Source of the DNA: Acidobacteriota bacterium | GTDB lineage: Bacteria > Acidobacteriota > Terriglobia > Acidiferrales > UBA7541 | Length of the DNA: 64,000 nucleotides | Direction of reading: 5' to 3' | Assembly (NCBI GenBank): GCA_013289585.1 | Contig: JABCZR010000009.1 | Coordinates: 122,124 to 186,123 of the forward strand | Part shown: positions 44,855 through 54,038 of the stretch, piece after piece | How the letters are laid out: every line of letters begins with the position of its first letter | Position numbering within the stretch: the stretch's first letter is position 1 | Notes under the pieces: generated by a model | What the model was told of the DNA's origin: nothing | Seen by the model: the letters and a program-made list of their open reading frames with translations, nothing else | Database searches by the model: none | Translations under genes and position numbers: made by a program

Positions 44855-45733
44855 ATGCGCCGCGACACGATTTGTATGCATTTTCTCCTTTTTACCCTTG
44901 CCTGCGCGGCGATCCCTGCGAAGTCACAGGAACGGCCAGCCGCAACCTTTGCGCCCATGGAGCAATGGCGGCTCGCCGTCGCGGGGGGTGATTCGGCGGC
45001 ATTGGAGCGGATGTTCGTGACTTCTCCGGCGCCGCAAATCAAAGGCGCTGATGAAAAGCCTATTGCCGTCCAGGACGAAGTGAACTTCTGGGCGGGGTGG
45101 AAAACCAAAGGTCTAACCGATGTGCGAGTAGAAATCGCGCAGGAACAGGATCCGCAGCCCAAGGTGCATGTGGTGGTGGCGCAGGTAGTGATGTCCGTGA
45201 AGACGGACGAGGGGGTCAAAAGATACTACGTGGGGATGGCGCAGGCCTGGGCACAGGTAGGGGAGACCTGGAAGATTGTTTACGTACAGAGACAAGACGC
45301 GGCAAGATTGAAACAGCCTATGGAGAACAAAGATTTGTATCCTGCGTCAGCGGATGCAAAAGCGGAGATTGCGGAGGCCGTGCACCGGGCGACAGGCGCC
45401 CACAAACGCGTGCTGATTGTTTTTGGAGGGAACTGGTGCTACGACTGCCACGTATTGGACGAAGCGTTTCACAGCCTGGAGATTTTGCCGACGTTGGAGA
45501 AATCGTTTGAATTAGTGGACGTGGATATCGGCCAGATGGACAAGAATCTGGATCTCGCGAAGCAATATGATGTGCCGCTGGACCGCGGCGTCCCGGCCAT
45601 TGCGGTGCTGGAAAGCGACGGGAAACTTCTGTTCAGCCAGAAGCGCGGTGAGTTTGAAGCGGCGCGTTCGATGGCGCCGGAAGACATTCTAGATTTTCTC
45701 AATAAGTGGAAACCAATTGCGACCAAGAATTGA
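44855..45733 (+). CDS. Secreted two-domain protein: NTF2-like plus thioredoxin-like
   Basis: 292 residues from ATG 44855 with GGGAGG ahead (the GTG at 44849 is less likely). Signal peptide (FLLFTLACAAIPAKS). Residues about 35-155 look like a DUF4440/NTF2 domain (MEQWRLAVAGGDSAALERMF ... GMAQAWAQVGETWKIVYVQ). Residues about 165-290 form a thioredoxin-like domain with the redox motif FGGNWCYDCHVLDEAF (W-C-x2-C) and RGVPAIAVLESDGKLLF. Probably a periplasmic thiol-disulfide protein; partner unknown. Confidence 0.82.
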   Translation: MRRDTICMHFLLFTLACAAIPAKSQERPAATFAPMEQWRLAVAGGDSAALERMFVTSPAPQIKGADEKPIAVQDEVNFWAGWKTKGLTDVRVEIAQEQDPQPKVHVVVAQVVMSVKTDEGVKRYYVGMAQAWAQVGETWKIVYVQRQDAARLKQPMENKDLYPASADAKAEIAEAVHRATGAHKRVLIVFGGNWCYDCHVLDEAFHSLEILPTLEKSFELVDVDIGQMDKNLDLAKQYDVPLDRGVPAIAVLESDGKLLFSQKRGEFEAARSMAPEDILDFLNKWKPIATKN

Positions 45734-45820
45734 CTCGGTGGAATTGTCGGCGACTTGCCTCCGTGATTTCCGATTGCATTCTGCTCGCTGCGCGGGTCTG
45801 AGGCGAAACAAATTCCAACT

Positions 45821-46363
45821 TCAGTGATGACCGCCGACGCGGCGCGGGTGCGAGCTGACGGGCGGCGAATCCTCAGCGTCAAAGGCCGCGGGGCCGCGAT
45901 CAAAATGAAAATCAGGGCGGCTTTCGAGCAGCCGGACACAGCGATTCCAGCGGAGAATGCTGTCGTCGTTGCCGACGGGGCGGATTTTTTCCGCTTCGGC
46001 GAAGCAACGCATGGCTTCTTCGATGAGAGGGAGAAGGATGTGCGCGGCATAGCCGACGACGAGCTGGGCTTTTGCGCGGCGTTCGTACAGCAAGCCCGTG
46101 TAGTAGAAACGTTCGTACGGGTCGCGCAAGCTCTGGAAGAGAGAGAGCACCTCCGGATACCGGTCGCCGGCGGCGCCGAGGAATTGATCGGTGATGGCGA
46201 GGCCGAGCATGCGGAGGGCTAGCTGATGGTCGGGAACGATGGAGAGAATGTCGCGGCAAATGGATTCGGCCTCTTCGGGCTCGTTGATGTAACGGTAGAG
46301 CTCGGCTTTCGCGACGGCTTCGGGAATGCCTGCTTTGGAGATGGATTTCAATTGGTGTGGCAT
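45821..46363 (-). CDS. TPR-like hypothetical protein in the sdh operon
   Basis: 180 residues, mainly helical: AVAKAELYRYINEPEEAESICRDILSIVPDHQLALRMLGLAITDQ and FYYTGLLYERRAKAQL ... IEEAMRCFAEAEKIRPVGNDDSILRWNRCVRL are tetratricopeptide-like pairs. The tail is rich in His and Arg. It starts 18 bases after the sdhB stop in the same direction, so it is probably co-transcribed with succinate dehydrogenase. An assembly or scaffold role is possible, without proof. Confidence 0.78.
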   Translation of the reverse strand: MPHQLKSISKAGIPEAVAKAELYRYINEPEEAESICRDILSIVPDHQLALRMLGLAITDQFLGAAGDRYPEVLSLFQSLRDPYERFYYTGLLYERRAKAQLVVGYAAHILLPLIEEAMRCFAEAEKIRPVGNDDSILRWNRCVRLLESRPDFHFDRGPAAFDAEDSPPVSSHPRRVGGHH

Positions 46364-46381
46364 GGGGCCTCCTCGTTCGCA

Positions 46382-47113
46382 CTACTTGCCGCGGATCCTC
46401 CGGAACATCCTGGTCAGCGGATCATAAAATTCGTCCACAACGCGCTCCTTGAGCGGGATGATGGCGTTGTCAGTGATGCGAATCTCCTCGGGGCAGACTT
46501 CTGTACAACATTTGGTGATATTGCAAAGCCCGAGGCCGAGTTCGTCCTTGAGCAGGGCGTTGCGGTTGCGGCCGTCGAGGGGGTGCATCTCGAGCCCAGC
46601 GATTCGAACGAAGAAGCGCGGGCCGCCAAATTTTTCTTTCTGGTCGTGTTCGCGAAGAACGTGGCACACGTCCTGACAGAGAAAGCATTCGATACACTTC
46701 CGGAATTCCTGCACGCGATCGACGTCAAGCTGGGAGATTTTCCAGTCCGTGCCGGGGCGCGGTTCGAATGCAGGGATTTTTCGGTTGACACGGTAATTCC
46801 AGGAAACGTCGGTGACAAGGTCTTTAATGCGAGGGAAGGATTTCATGGGAAGGACGGTGATGGGCTGATCCTGAGGAAGGTCATCCATGCGTGTTTTGCA
46901 GGTGAGGCGCGGACGGCCGTTGACTTCCGCGGAACAGGAGCCGCACTTCCCTGCTTTGCAATTCCAGCGGACGGCAAGGTCCGGTGCGAGGTGACCCTGG
47001 ATGTGATGAAGCGCGTCGAGAACGACCATGCCGGGAGCGATGGGGACGCGGTAGTCCACGGTTTGGCCGCCGTTCGAATCGCCGCGAAAAACGCGCAAGG
47101 TTGCTTCGGCCAT
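46382..47113 (-). CDS. sdhB: Succinate dehydrogenase/fumarate reductase iron-sulfur subunit
   Basis: 243 residues. The [2Fe-2S] ligands are C52, C57, C60 and C72 (NCKAGKCGSC, TCKT). The [4Fe-4S]/[3Fe-4S] sites are C140-x2-C143-x2-C146-x3-C150 and C197, C203, C207 (CNITKCCTEVCPEEI). It passes electrons from SdhA to the membrane anchor. It lies 67 bases after sdhA and 18 before the TPR gene. Order sdhC-sdhA-sdhB. Confidence 0.94.
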   Translation of the reverse strand: MAEATLRVFRGDSNGGQTVDYRVPIAPGMVVLDALHHIQGHLAPDLAVRWNCKAGKCGSCSAEVNGRPRLTCKTRMDDLPQDQPITVLPMKSFPRIKDLVTDVSWNYRVNRKIPAFEPRPGTDWKISQLDVDRVQEFRKCIECFLCQDVCHVLREHDQKEKFGGPRFFVRIAGLEMHPLDGRNRNALLKDELGLGLCNITKCCTEVCPEEIRITDNAIIPLKERVVDEFYDPLTRMFRRIRGK

Positions 47114-47180
47114 GAGTAGTCTCCGTTGCCTGTTCTCTGCCTTCGCACGCCGAGGCTAAAGCCACGGTGTAACACAATCT

Positions 47181-48896
47181 CTAGTCTGCGGCCAGAATTT
47201 GCTGGAGCTCGCCGGGCATCTCCTCAACGGGAGATTCACGGCGTTTCATGGCGCCGGCTTCCTTGACGATGATGTTGTGCTTCTTTTCCCAGAGCGGATC
47301 GAGCTTTGGGAAATCGATGCGGCTGTGTGCGCCGCGACTCTCCGTTCGCGCCAAAGCGCTTTGTGCGACTGCTTCGGAAACGGTGAGCATGGACTTCAAG
47401 TCGTAGGAAAGATGCCAGCCGGGATTGAACAGGCGGGAGCCTTCGACGCCAGCTTTGGCGGCGCGGGCCCTCAGTTTTTCGAGCTCAACGAGGGCTTTGC
47501 CCAGATCTGCTTCGGTCCGGAAGATTCCGACGAGATTCTGCATGAGTTCCTGCAAATCGCGGTGAACGGCATACGGGCTTTCCGTGCCGGAATTGGAAAA
47601 CGGAGCGAGCAATTCTTTTTCGGCTGATTCGATCTGCGAGTTATCCATCGAAGGGGCGGATACGCGCTTGGCATGCTGGGCAGCGGCGAGTCCGGCGCGG
47701 CGTCCGAAGACGAGGAGATCGGAGAGGGAGTTGCCACCGAGACGATTCGCGCCGTGAAGACCAGCGGCCGCTTCGCCGGCGGCGAAAAGGCCGGGCACGG
47801 TGGATTCCGCGGTTTCGGCGTCCACGCGAATGCCGCCCATCACGTAGTGGCAGGTGGGGCCAACTTCCATGGGACCTTTGGTGATGTCCACATCGGCGAG
47901 TTCCTTGAACTGGTGATACATGCTGGGGAGTTTTTTCTTTACGTATTCGGCGGGCTTCTGAGAGATGTCGAGATAGGCGCCGCCATGCTCGGTGCCGCGG
48001 CCTTCTTTGACTTCGGTGTAGATCGAGCGGGCGACGACGTCGCGCGTGGAGAGCTCCATGCGCTTGGGGTCATATTTTTCCATGAAACGCTCGCCGAGTT
48101 TGTTGCGGAGGATTCCGCCTTCGCCGCGAACGGCTTCGGTGACGAGAATGCCTTGCACGCCGGGTGGCCAGACCATGCCGGTCGGATGGAACTGCACGAA
48201 TTCCATGTCCATGAGTTCTGCGCCCGCTTCGTAAGCGAGGGCCATGCCGTCGCCAGTGTATTCCCAGGAATTGGAAGTGACGCGCCAGGCTTTGCCAATG
48301 CCGCCGGTGGCGATGACGATGGACTTGGCTTTGAAAACGATGAGGCGGCCGGTCTCGCGCCAGTAGGCAAAGGCGCCGGCGATGCGGCCGCTGTCGGTCA
48401 GCAAGCGCGTGACCGTGCATTCCATGTAGACATCGATGCCCTGCTGGACGCCGCGATCCTGCAGAGTTCGAATCATCTCGAGGCCAGTGCGGTCGCCGAC
48501 ATGGCAGAGACGCTTGAAGGTGTGGCCGCCGAAGGCGCGCTGAAGAATGTCGCCCTTTTCGGTGCGGTCGAAGAGGGCGCCCCACTGTTCGAGTTCGCGG
48601 ACGCGATCGGGAGATTCCAGGGCGTGGAGCTGGGCCATGCGCCAGTTATTCAGGAATTTTCCGCCGCGCATGGTGTCACGAAAATGAGTTTTCCAATCGT
48701 CGGCGGTGTCCACATTGGCCATGGCCGCGGCGATGCCGCCTTCGGCCATTACCGTGTGTGCTTTTCCAAGGAGCGATTTGCAGACCACGCCGACCGAAGC
48801 GCCTTGTGCCAGCGCTTCGAGCGACGCGCGTAATCCCGCGCCGCCGGCGCCGATGATGAGAACGTCGTGCTCGCGGGTCTCGTAGTTTGCGGTCAC
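47181..48896 (-). CDS. sdhA: Succinate dehydrogenase/fumarate reductase flavoprotein subunit
   Basis: 571 residues. FAD site GAGGAG at 16-21 (DVLIIGAGGAGLRASL); the flavin-attaching histidine motif AHTVMAEGG has H47; HTFKRLCHVGDRTG and VQFHPTGM are substrate-binding and catalytic regions; GLHGANRLGGNSLSDLLVFGRRAG is the late FAD signature. It oxidises succinate to fumarate. The start overlaps the sdhC stop by ATGA (48893-48896). Confidence 0.96.
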   Translation of the reverse strand: MTANYETREHDVLIIGAGGAGLRASLEALAQGASVGVVCKSLLGKAHTVMAEGGIAAAMANVDTADDWKTHFRDTMRGGKFLNNWRMAQLHALESPDRVRELEQWGALFDRTEKGDILQRAFGGHTFKRLCHVGDRTGLEMIRTLQDRGVQQGIDVYMECTVTRLLTDSGRIAGAFAYWRETGRLIVFKAKSIVIATGGIGKAWRVTSNSWEYTGDGMALAYEAGAELMDMEFVQFHPTGMVWPPGVQGILVTEAVRGEGGILRNKLGERFMEKYDPKRMELSTRDVVARSIYTEVKEGRGTEHGGAYLDISQKPAEYVKKKLPSMYHQFKELADVDITKGPMEVGPTCHYVMGGIRVDAETAESTVPGLFAAGEAAAGLHGANRLGGNSLSDLLVFGRRAGLAAAQHAKRVSAPSMDNSQIESAEKELLAPFSNSGTESPYAVHRDLQELMQNLVGIFRTEADLGKALVELEKLRARAAKAGVEGSRLFNPGWHLSYDLKSMLTVSEAVAQSALARTESRGAHSRIDFPKLDPLWEKKHNIIVKEAGAMKRRESPVEEMPGELQQILAAD

Positions 48897-49651
48897 AGGA
48901 GCCTCAGGTCACGGATAGCGCCGGAGGCGACCAGACGCACGTAGAAATCGGCAAAGCCGACGGAAAACAGGCTGCACCAGGCAAAGAGCATGTGGCGCTC
49001 ATTCAGGAAGGTGGAAAGGCGCCAGGCGGCGAAGCGGGAGCGGCCAAAAGTGGCGCAAGAGAAACAATCGAGCTTGCCTCCGGCAAGATGACGGAGAGAG
49101 TGACAGGAAAAAGTGTAAAGCGAAAGCAAGCAAACGTTGAGTGTGAGGACGAGCGTGCCAACACCGATGCCGAAGTGGCCGTCGAAGAAAAATGCGCGAA
49201 TGGCGTCGTACCAAAGGAAGCAGATAAAGAGAACCGCGAGATAGAAAAAATAGCGGTGGACGTTCTGGAGGATCAGAGGAAACTTTGTTTCTCCGCTGTA
49301 CTTGCGGCGGGAGGGTTCACCGACGGCGCACGCGGGCGGATCGAGGAGAAACGCACGATACAGAGCTTTGCGGTAGTAGTAGCAAGTGGCCCGAAAGCCG
49401 AGGGGGCCAGCAAGAATCAAGAGGGCTGGTGAGAGCGGCCACCAGTGATGCTGCGGGTCTATGAGCGGCGAATAGAACGGAGAGAGGTAGGGCCCCCAGG
49501 AATAGTAAGCCCCTTCGAAGGCGCGTAGCGTGGCGTAGATGCTGAAGCCGCCCATCACGATGATGACCGGCAGGATCTCGATCCACCAGGGGTCGCGTCG
49601 CAAAGTGCTCCCGAGTCGAGACTCGGGCAAAAGAGTCGGGGAACCAGCCAT
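48893..49651 (-). CDS. sdhC: Succinate dehydrogenase membrane anchor, SdhC-like
   Basis: 252 residues from ATG 49651 (GGAGG ahead; the frame reaches 49684). Five membrane segments (about 25-45, 65-85, 125-150, 160-182, 212-235). Histidines in the helices (QNVHRYFFYLAVLF, YTFSCHSLRHL, NERHMLFAW) are placed as heme b ligands would be. It is a single anchor of the five-helix kind and takes electrons to quinone. The name follows from position directly before sdhA; similarity to standard SdhC is weak. Confidence 0.8.
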   Translation of the reverse strand: MAGSPTLLPESRLGSTLRRDPWWIEILPVIIVMGGFSIYATLRAFEGAYYSWGPYLSPFYSPLIDPQHHWWPLSPALLILAGPLGFRATCYYYRKALYRAFLLDPPACAVGEPSRRKYSGETKFPLILQNVHRYFFYLAVLFICFLWYDAIRAFFFDGHFGIGVGTLVLTLNVCLLSLYTFSCHSLRHLAGGKLDCFSCATFGRSRFAAWRLSTFLNERHMLFAWCSLFSVGFADFYVRLVASGAIRDLRLL

Positions 49652-49721
49652 CGGAGGACCTCCGGCGTGGTGTAGGGTAGTCAAATTGCAGGTTTTTTCA
49701 AATGAAATTTATGTGCGCGGG

Positions 49722-49761
49722 CTGGGACGCGCGAATCAGAGGATGGATTCGCGGGTCCCAG
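49722..49761 (+). terminator. Strong stem-loop between the ABC operon and sdhCAB
   Basis: CTGGGACGCGCGAATC and GATTCGCGGGTCCCAG pair at 15 of 16 positions around an 8-base loop (AGAGGATG). On the plus strand it is followed by AAGATTTTTT, an intrinsic terminator. Both neighbouring operons run on the minus strand, where no U-run follows; it may instead act there as a transcript-end or processing hairpin. Confidence 0.55.
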
Positions 49762-49828
49762 AAGATTTTTTAGTCGAAAACAGTTTGCAGGTCTGCGTCA
49801 AACCGAAGGCATCGATCTCGAATAAGTC

Positions 49829-50659
49829 TCACAATTGCTCGCCGGAGCGCTGCAGGCTCCTCATGGAGAAAGCCGCGGCGAGGCAACCAAGTGCCCCAAA
49901 CAATAGCCACGAGGAGACGGGATAGGCGTGCATGCCGAAATCGTTATCTTCCATGAACGTCAGCAATGGGTAGTAAGGGTTTAGGAAAAGAGGCGCTTGA
50001 ATGTGCGCGGGCGGACCGGAAGCCCCCGGGTGGCTTTGCTGCCAGTGCGAATACAACATGCCGTAGGCGATAGCTGTGACAACCGTCAGGACAAGGACGA
50101 TGGCATAGCAAGACGCCGTGGCGTGGACGCTGCGGCGAAACACAGCTGAGCACCAGAGGCCGATGGCGCAGATACAGGCGAGCGTGAGAATGGTCGAGCC
50201 AAGGACTTTGAGCATATCGAGAGGCTCAACACCTCCGAAAGCAAACGGAAGAGCCAGCAAGGGAAGCGCGCTGGCGACCAGAAGCAGGAGATAAAGAAGC
50301 GCGGCAATGAACTTTCCCCACCAAATCTGAGGAGCCGAGAGCAGGCTGGTCAAGAGGCCGGCAAGAGTACGTTGTTCTCTTTCAAGGGTGATGGCACCGC
50401 TGCTGAAAACGGGGGCCATGAGCAGGAGCACGGTGATTTGGGTGAAGACCACACCGAGAAAGATAGCTTGGCCAATGTCCGCGCCCTGGACCTCCGCGCC
50501 GTGAAGGCGGTGACCAGTGTCGGTCGTAAAGTAGTAGGCGCAGATGACAACCCCGGAGAGCACAAAAAGATACAGCGTCGGGAGGAGCCATGCGCGGCGT
50601 TCGCGGAGGCGCTGGCGAAGCTCCTTGATGATCATGGGGTTAGTGACGTAGCGCTTCAT
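49829..50659 (-). CDS. ABC-2 type transporter permease
   Basis: 276 residues, six membrane segments. The start RYVTNPMIIKELRQRLRERRAWLLPTLYLFVLSGVVICAYYF is typical of ABC-2 permeases of the GldF/NatB-like class, and LEREQRTLAGLLTSLLSAPQIWWGKF is the conserved cytoplasmic motif. The start overlaps the ATPase stop by ATGA (50656-50659). With the ATPase and the 662-residue partner it forms a three-gene export system. Confidence 0.88.
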   Translation of the reverse strand: MKRYVTNPMIIKELRQRLRERRAWLLPTLYLFVLSGVVICAYYFTTDTGHRLHGAEVQGADIGQAIFLGVVFTQITVLLLMAPVFSSGAITLEREQRTLAGLLTSLLSAPQIWWGKFIAALLYLLLLVASALPLLALPFAFGGVEPLDMLKVLGSTILTLACICAIGLWCSAVFRRSVHATASCYAIVLVLTVVTAIAYGMLYSHWQQSHPGASGPPAHIQAPLFLNPYYPLLTFMEDNDFGMHAYPVSSWLLFGALGCLAAAFSMRSLQRSGEQL

Positions 50660-51585
50660 CGAGTTTGCTCCCCGAAGGCGCGGCGGTAGCGCTCCTCAAG
50701 GCCCGGGCCGCGCGCGTCAAAGTGAAGGATGGTGATCCCCGCCGTCAAGAGTGTTTGAAGAAAAGTCGAAGCTTCCTTGGAACTGCCCGGCAGTTCCAAG
50801 AGCAGGAAGCCGTCCTTTTGCTCCAGCACACGCGCGCCGGGCTGGCCGGCGATAACGCGATCTATGGTTTCGCTTGCACCTGCAAACTCGACCTCGCACC
50901 GGATGGTTGGGGCGTGGTCCTTGGGTGCTGATGGAGTAGTTTGTGCTTCCTCGACATTTTTTCCATCGGCGATGAAGACAATGCGCGTGCAGATGTCCTC
51001 GAGGTCGCTGAGAATATGCGAGGAGATCAAGATGGCCACACCTTCCGCGTGCAGACGTTTCAATTGCTCGCGAAGATGAATGCGGGCCAGCGGGTCCAAA
51101 CCAGTAGCGGGCTCATCGAGGAGGAGCAACTTGGGTTCGTGAAGCAGAATTTTTGCCAGAAGCAGGCGCTGCTTCCAACCGAGGGAAAGATGCTCAACGA
51201 AATCCTCGCGGCGATCGGCAAGGCCGGAACGCTCGAGCGCGCGCTCGATGGCTGCGGTGCGTTTGGGCTTCTTAAGCCGGAAAGCATCGGCAAAGAACTC
51301 GAGGAATTCGCCAATGCGCATGTCCTGGTAGATTCCCGCGACATCAGGCAGATAACCCAGCGTTGTACGTACGCACGCAGGATCGAGTGATACGTCGTGG
51401 CCGGAAACACGGACGGAACCTGCATCCGCCGGAAGAAGCGTTGCCAGGATTTTTATGAGCGTCGTCTTCCCTGCCCCGTTGGGGCCGACCAGGCCGACGA
51501 GCTCATTGCTTTCCATGCGCAGAGAAAAACCGTCCAAACCCCGGGACTTGCGATAGGACTTGCGGAGCGCCTCGATTTCAATCAT
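50656..51585 (-). CDS. ABC transporter ATP-binding protein
   Basis: 309 residues from ATG 51585, which puts the start in an ATGA overlap with the gene upstream. Walker A GPNGAGKTT, a degenerate signature HLSLGWKQRLLLAK (LSLGW instead of LSGGQ), Walker B LLLLDEPATGLDP, H-loop SSHIL. The C-terminal 90 residues form a regulatory extension. It powers the adjacent permease. Confidence 0.9.
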   Translation of the reverse strand: MIEIEALRKSYRKSRGLDGFSLRMESNELVGLVGPNGAGKTTLIKILATLLPADAGSVRVSGHDVSLDPACVRTTLGYLPDVAGIYQDMRIGEFLEFFADAFRLKKPKRTAAIERALERSGLADRREDFVEHLSLGWKQRLLLAKILLHEPKLLLLDEPATGLDPLARIHLREQLKRLHAEGVAILISSHILSDLEDICTRIVFIADGKNVEEAQTTPSAPKDHAPTIRCEVEFAGASETIDRVIAGQPGARVLEQKDGFLLLELPGSSKEASTFLQTLLTAGITILHFDARGPGLEERYRRAFGEQTR

Positions 51586-53570
51586 GGCCACGCTCCGAAG
51601 GTGACAATCGTCAGGGAAGCGGATTTCCGGTCGGGAGATTGACCTCGAAGAACAGGGACAAGACCCGTTTGATCGCTTAGACCAAAGAAAACGGCCTTGT
51701 TTTCAGCAAACACGTCATCACCGTTGGTGGACCAGCCGCGGAGCAGCTCCAGAAGCGAAAAAGGTTCCGCCCCGAGATTGTCCCACTCTTCGTTCATTTG
51801 CTGTGACTCGGCCTCGGTGAACGCGCGATTCCCGCTGTCGGTGGGCTTGCGGCACTGAAAGGGCGGACCGGGGTAGCCGGGCAAGCGTGAGACCGAGCGA
51901 CCGGATTCCTTCTGGAATTCCCGGCGTGGGACCTTGGCGAGATCCAAGGTCTCGCCGTTGGGAAACGAACCAAGCAGAAAAACATCGCTATGGTCGACAA
52001 CAATGGCTTGCTTGAAGGAGATTCCCGTATCGTTGTGGAGGTGACCCAGCGCATCGCGGGAAATCGTTCCCGCAAAGCGATGAGAGCCCGCAAAGTTGAG
52101 TTCTGCAAAGGACCATTTGCGAAGGGCCAGACTGGTTTCCCAAGCTTTGTCGAGAACAAATCCACTCACATGAGCAGTATTGCTGAAGTTGGGCGTAAGG
52201 GGCCCCTCGAACATGTCTGCTACAAGATTGCGCGGGGGCGAATAGATCCAGTCCACAGGGATGACGGGCTCGACGGTTGATCTCCGCGGGGAGGAGATAC
52301 GAACTTTGGCATCCGCTGTGGCGAGCGAACTGAGATTGTCCATACGATAGACAACCATGTCATCGAGATTGAAATTGCGCGGCCGATGGCGAGCACTGGT
52401 GCCGTAAAGGAAGACGGAAGTGAGAATCGCGATGGCCGGAATGGTGAACCAGGCCCACTCTGGCCTGCCCATCCTTCTTAAGACGATGAAGTTGAAGACA
52501 CCGACTACAAGGACGTAACCGATCATCCAAAGCAGAATCTCCAAAAAAGTCGGAAATCGAAAACTGGTACCGAGGCGCTTCATTAGCCACGCCGGTTGGC
52601 TGAAGTCTCCTGGCCCCCAGCCGCCAGCATCGCGTGGAAATTGACGACGCGTCTCCTCCGGCGTGCTCTGGGAGAAGCCGACAGGCCGAAAATAGGTAGA
52701 GAATTCCTTGCTGGTGACGGAGGGTAGACGAACAAGATAGCCGGAACCCACGCGCAGAGACTGTCCGAACGGTAGCCGGATTCGATAAAGCTCAAGAAAA
52801 AAGGCTTTGCGGCACATGCGATTGAAATCCGCTGGAGAAGGCTTTGCGGTGGTGGGATTGGTCCCGGGGTTGGACGAAACACCATCGGCGATCTGATCCT
52901 CGATCAAAACCAGCTTGCCCCCATTGCGAACAAAGATCTCGAGAGCTTGGCGCTGGTCTTCCGACAGGCGCGCGATGGGTGCGGCAAGAATCATAGTGTT
53001 CGCGGGGGCGTAAGCCCATCCTTCGGATGGAGGGTCGGACAATTGAATCATACGCAGGATTCGCGACTTGTAAGTCTGCTCGTCGGGGCTGCCGCTGAGA
53101 AGGATGGACTGCTGAATGCCGCGGCAAAGCTCAGGCGTGGAGCAAATCAGGCCGAGGACCTGGCCCTCCGTTTTTGGGTCGACGAGCCGCGCCGCACGAC
53201 CGACGACGAGATTACCAACGTCTCTCGCTTCCAGGTAAATGACCAGCTTGTTGTTATTTTGCGGAATAATGTTTAGGGGAACGCGAAAAGTGCGCTCTTC
53301 GCCCGGCGAAAGCACTAGCGGCAAAGTAATCGACGTCGTAACGGAATTCGAATTGCTCTCCAGACTCACTTCATCGACAACCAGCGAGATGGGCATGCTC
53401 TGCATTGTGGTGTTGCGGGCGTCGAAGGAGATGAGCGTCGGACTGTTATCGGTGGCGTAGACGTTTTCGAGCCCAATTTGCCGGATTTTGAGGGAAATCG
53501 CATCAGCGGACCATAATGCGGGTGCAACCGCAGCGAGCAGGAACAAAAGCGATAAGGCGCGCCGGCGCAT
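51582..53570 (-). CDS. Large periplasmic/membrane partner of an ABC system (GldG-like architecture)
   Basis: 662 residues. Signal peptide (residues 4-21), a beta-rich first domain (about 25-130), a Rossmann/GATase-like middle part (ANTMILAAPIARLSEDQRQALEIFVRNGGKLVLIEDQIADG at about 190-230), two membrane helices (about 343-366 and 374-391) and a second extracytoplasmic domain to the end. The layout resembles the auxiliary components of GldG-type ABC systems, but sequence similarity to GldG is not clear to me. It is first in the operon and overlaps the ATPase gene by four bases. Confidence 0.75.
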   Translation of the reverse strand: MRRRALSLLFLLAAVAPALWSADAISLKIRQIGLENVYATDNSPTLISFDARNTTMQSMPISLVVDEVSLESNSNSVTTSITLPLVLSPGEERTFRVPLNIIPQNNNKLVIYLEARDVGNLVVGRAARLVDPKTEGQVLGLICSTPELCRGIQQSILLSGSPDEQTYKSRILRMIQLSDPPSEGWAYAPANTMILAAPIARLSEDQRQALEIFVRNGGKLVLIEDQIADGVSSNPGTNPTTAKPSPADFNRMCRKAFFLELYRIRLPFGQSLRVGSGYLVRLPSVTSKEFSTYFRPVGFSQSTPEETRRQFPRDAGGWGPGDFSQPAWLMKRLGTSFRFPTFLEILLWMIGYVLVVGVFNFIVLRRMGRPEWAWFTIPAIAILTSVFLYGTSARHRPRNFNLDDMVVYRMDNLSSLATADAKVRISSPRRSTVEPVIPVDWIYSPPRNLVADMFEGPLTPNFSNTAHVSGFVLDKAWETSLALRKWSFAELNFAGSHRFAGTISRDALGHLHNDTGISFKQAIVVDHSDVFLLGSFPNGETLDLAKVPRREFQKESGRSVSRLPGYPGPPFQCRKPTDSGNRAFTEAESQQMNEEWDNLGAEPFSLLELLRGWSTNGDDVFAENKAVFFGLSDQTGLVPVLRGQSPDRKSASLTIVTFGAWP

Positions 53571-53641
53571 CTAGGATCTCGATACTACTCGAATACTATT
53601 GACGGTGGCAACGCTCGAAAGGTTCCCGAGGATAGATGCAT

Positions 53642-53917
53642 TCAGAGGATGGATTCGATTTCGGGGTCGAGGGAGACATGGGTGGCGGGGAAGCCGTTGA
53701 TGGAGAAGAGCGTGCCGCCAGTTTCGGAGAAATGAAAGAAGCGGCTGATGTGGTAGTCCTCGTCGTAGCCGGAGAAGAGCCGTTCCGTTTCGGCGGGGCC
53801 GAGCTGAAACGCCGAGAGCGGCACGGGCCGACCAAATTCACCAGCAAGAGCGCGATAGTGATCAACAAGCTTGCTTAGAGGCATCATGGGAACTTGACGA
53901 GTGGCTTCGGAGGACAT
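53642..53917 (-). CDS. Small hypothetical protein
   Basis: 91 residues: MPLSKLVDHYRALAGEFGRPVPLSAFQLGPAETERLFSGYDEDYHISRFFHFSET followed by GTLFSINGFPATHVSLDPEIESIL. It looks like a small alpha/beta domain. No family recognised. It is 71 bases upstream of the 662-residue gene and in the same direction, but I see no signal peptide, so a link to the ABC system is only positional. Confidence 0.62.
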   Translation of the reverse strand: MSSEATRQVPMMPLSKLVDHYRALAGEFGRPVPLSAFQLGPAETERLFSGYDEDYHISRFFHFSETGGTLFSINGFPATHVSLDPEIESIL

Positions 53918-54038
53918 CGTGCTCCTCTGGGAGAAAGTGTACAGCGGTGATGCAGAGAAGAAAAGAATTTGACGAAGCGCGCGCCTGTTTTTCGGACGCG
54001 GATCAGCCTGATTCTTCCGTGAAAATGTTCAAGTTGGC

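Noticed and set aside
47673..48833. A 386-codon plus-strand frame antisense to sdhA
   Set aside because: Gly/Ala/Phe-rich mirror of a conserved flavoprotein; no independent support.
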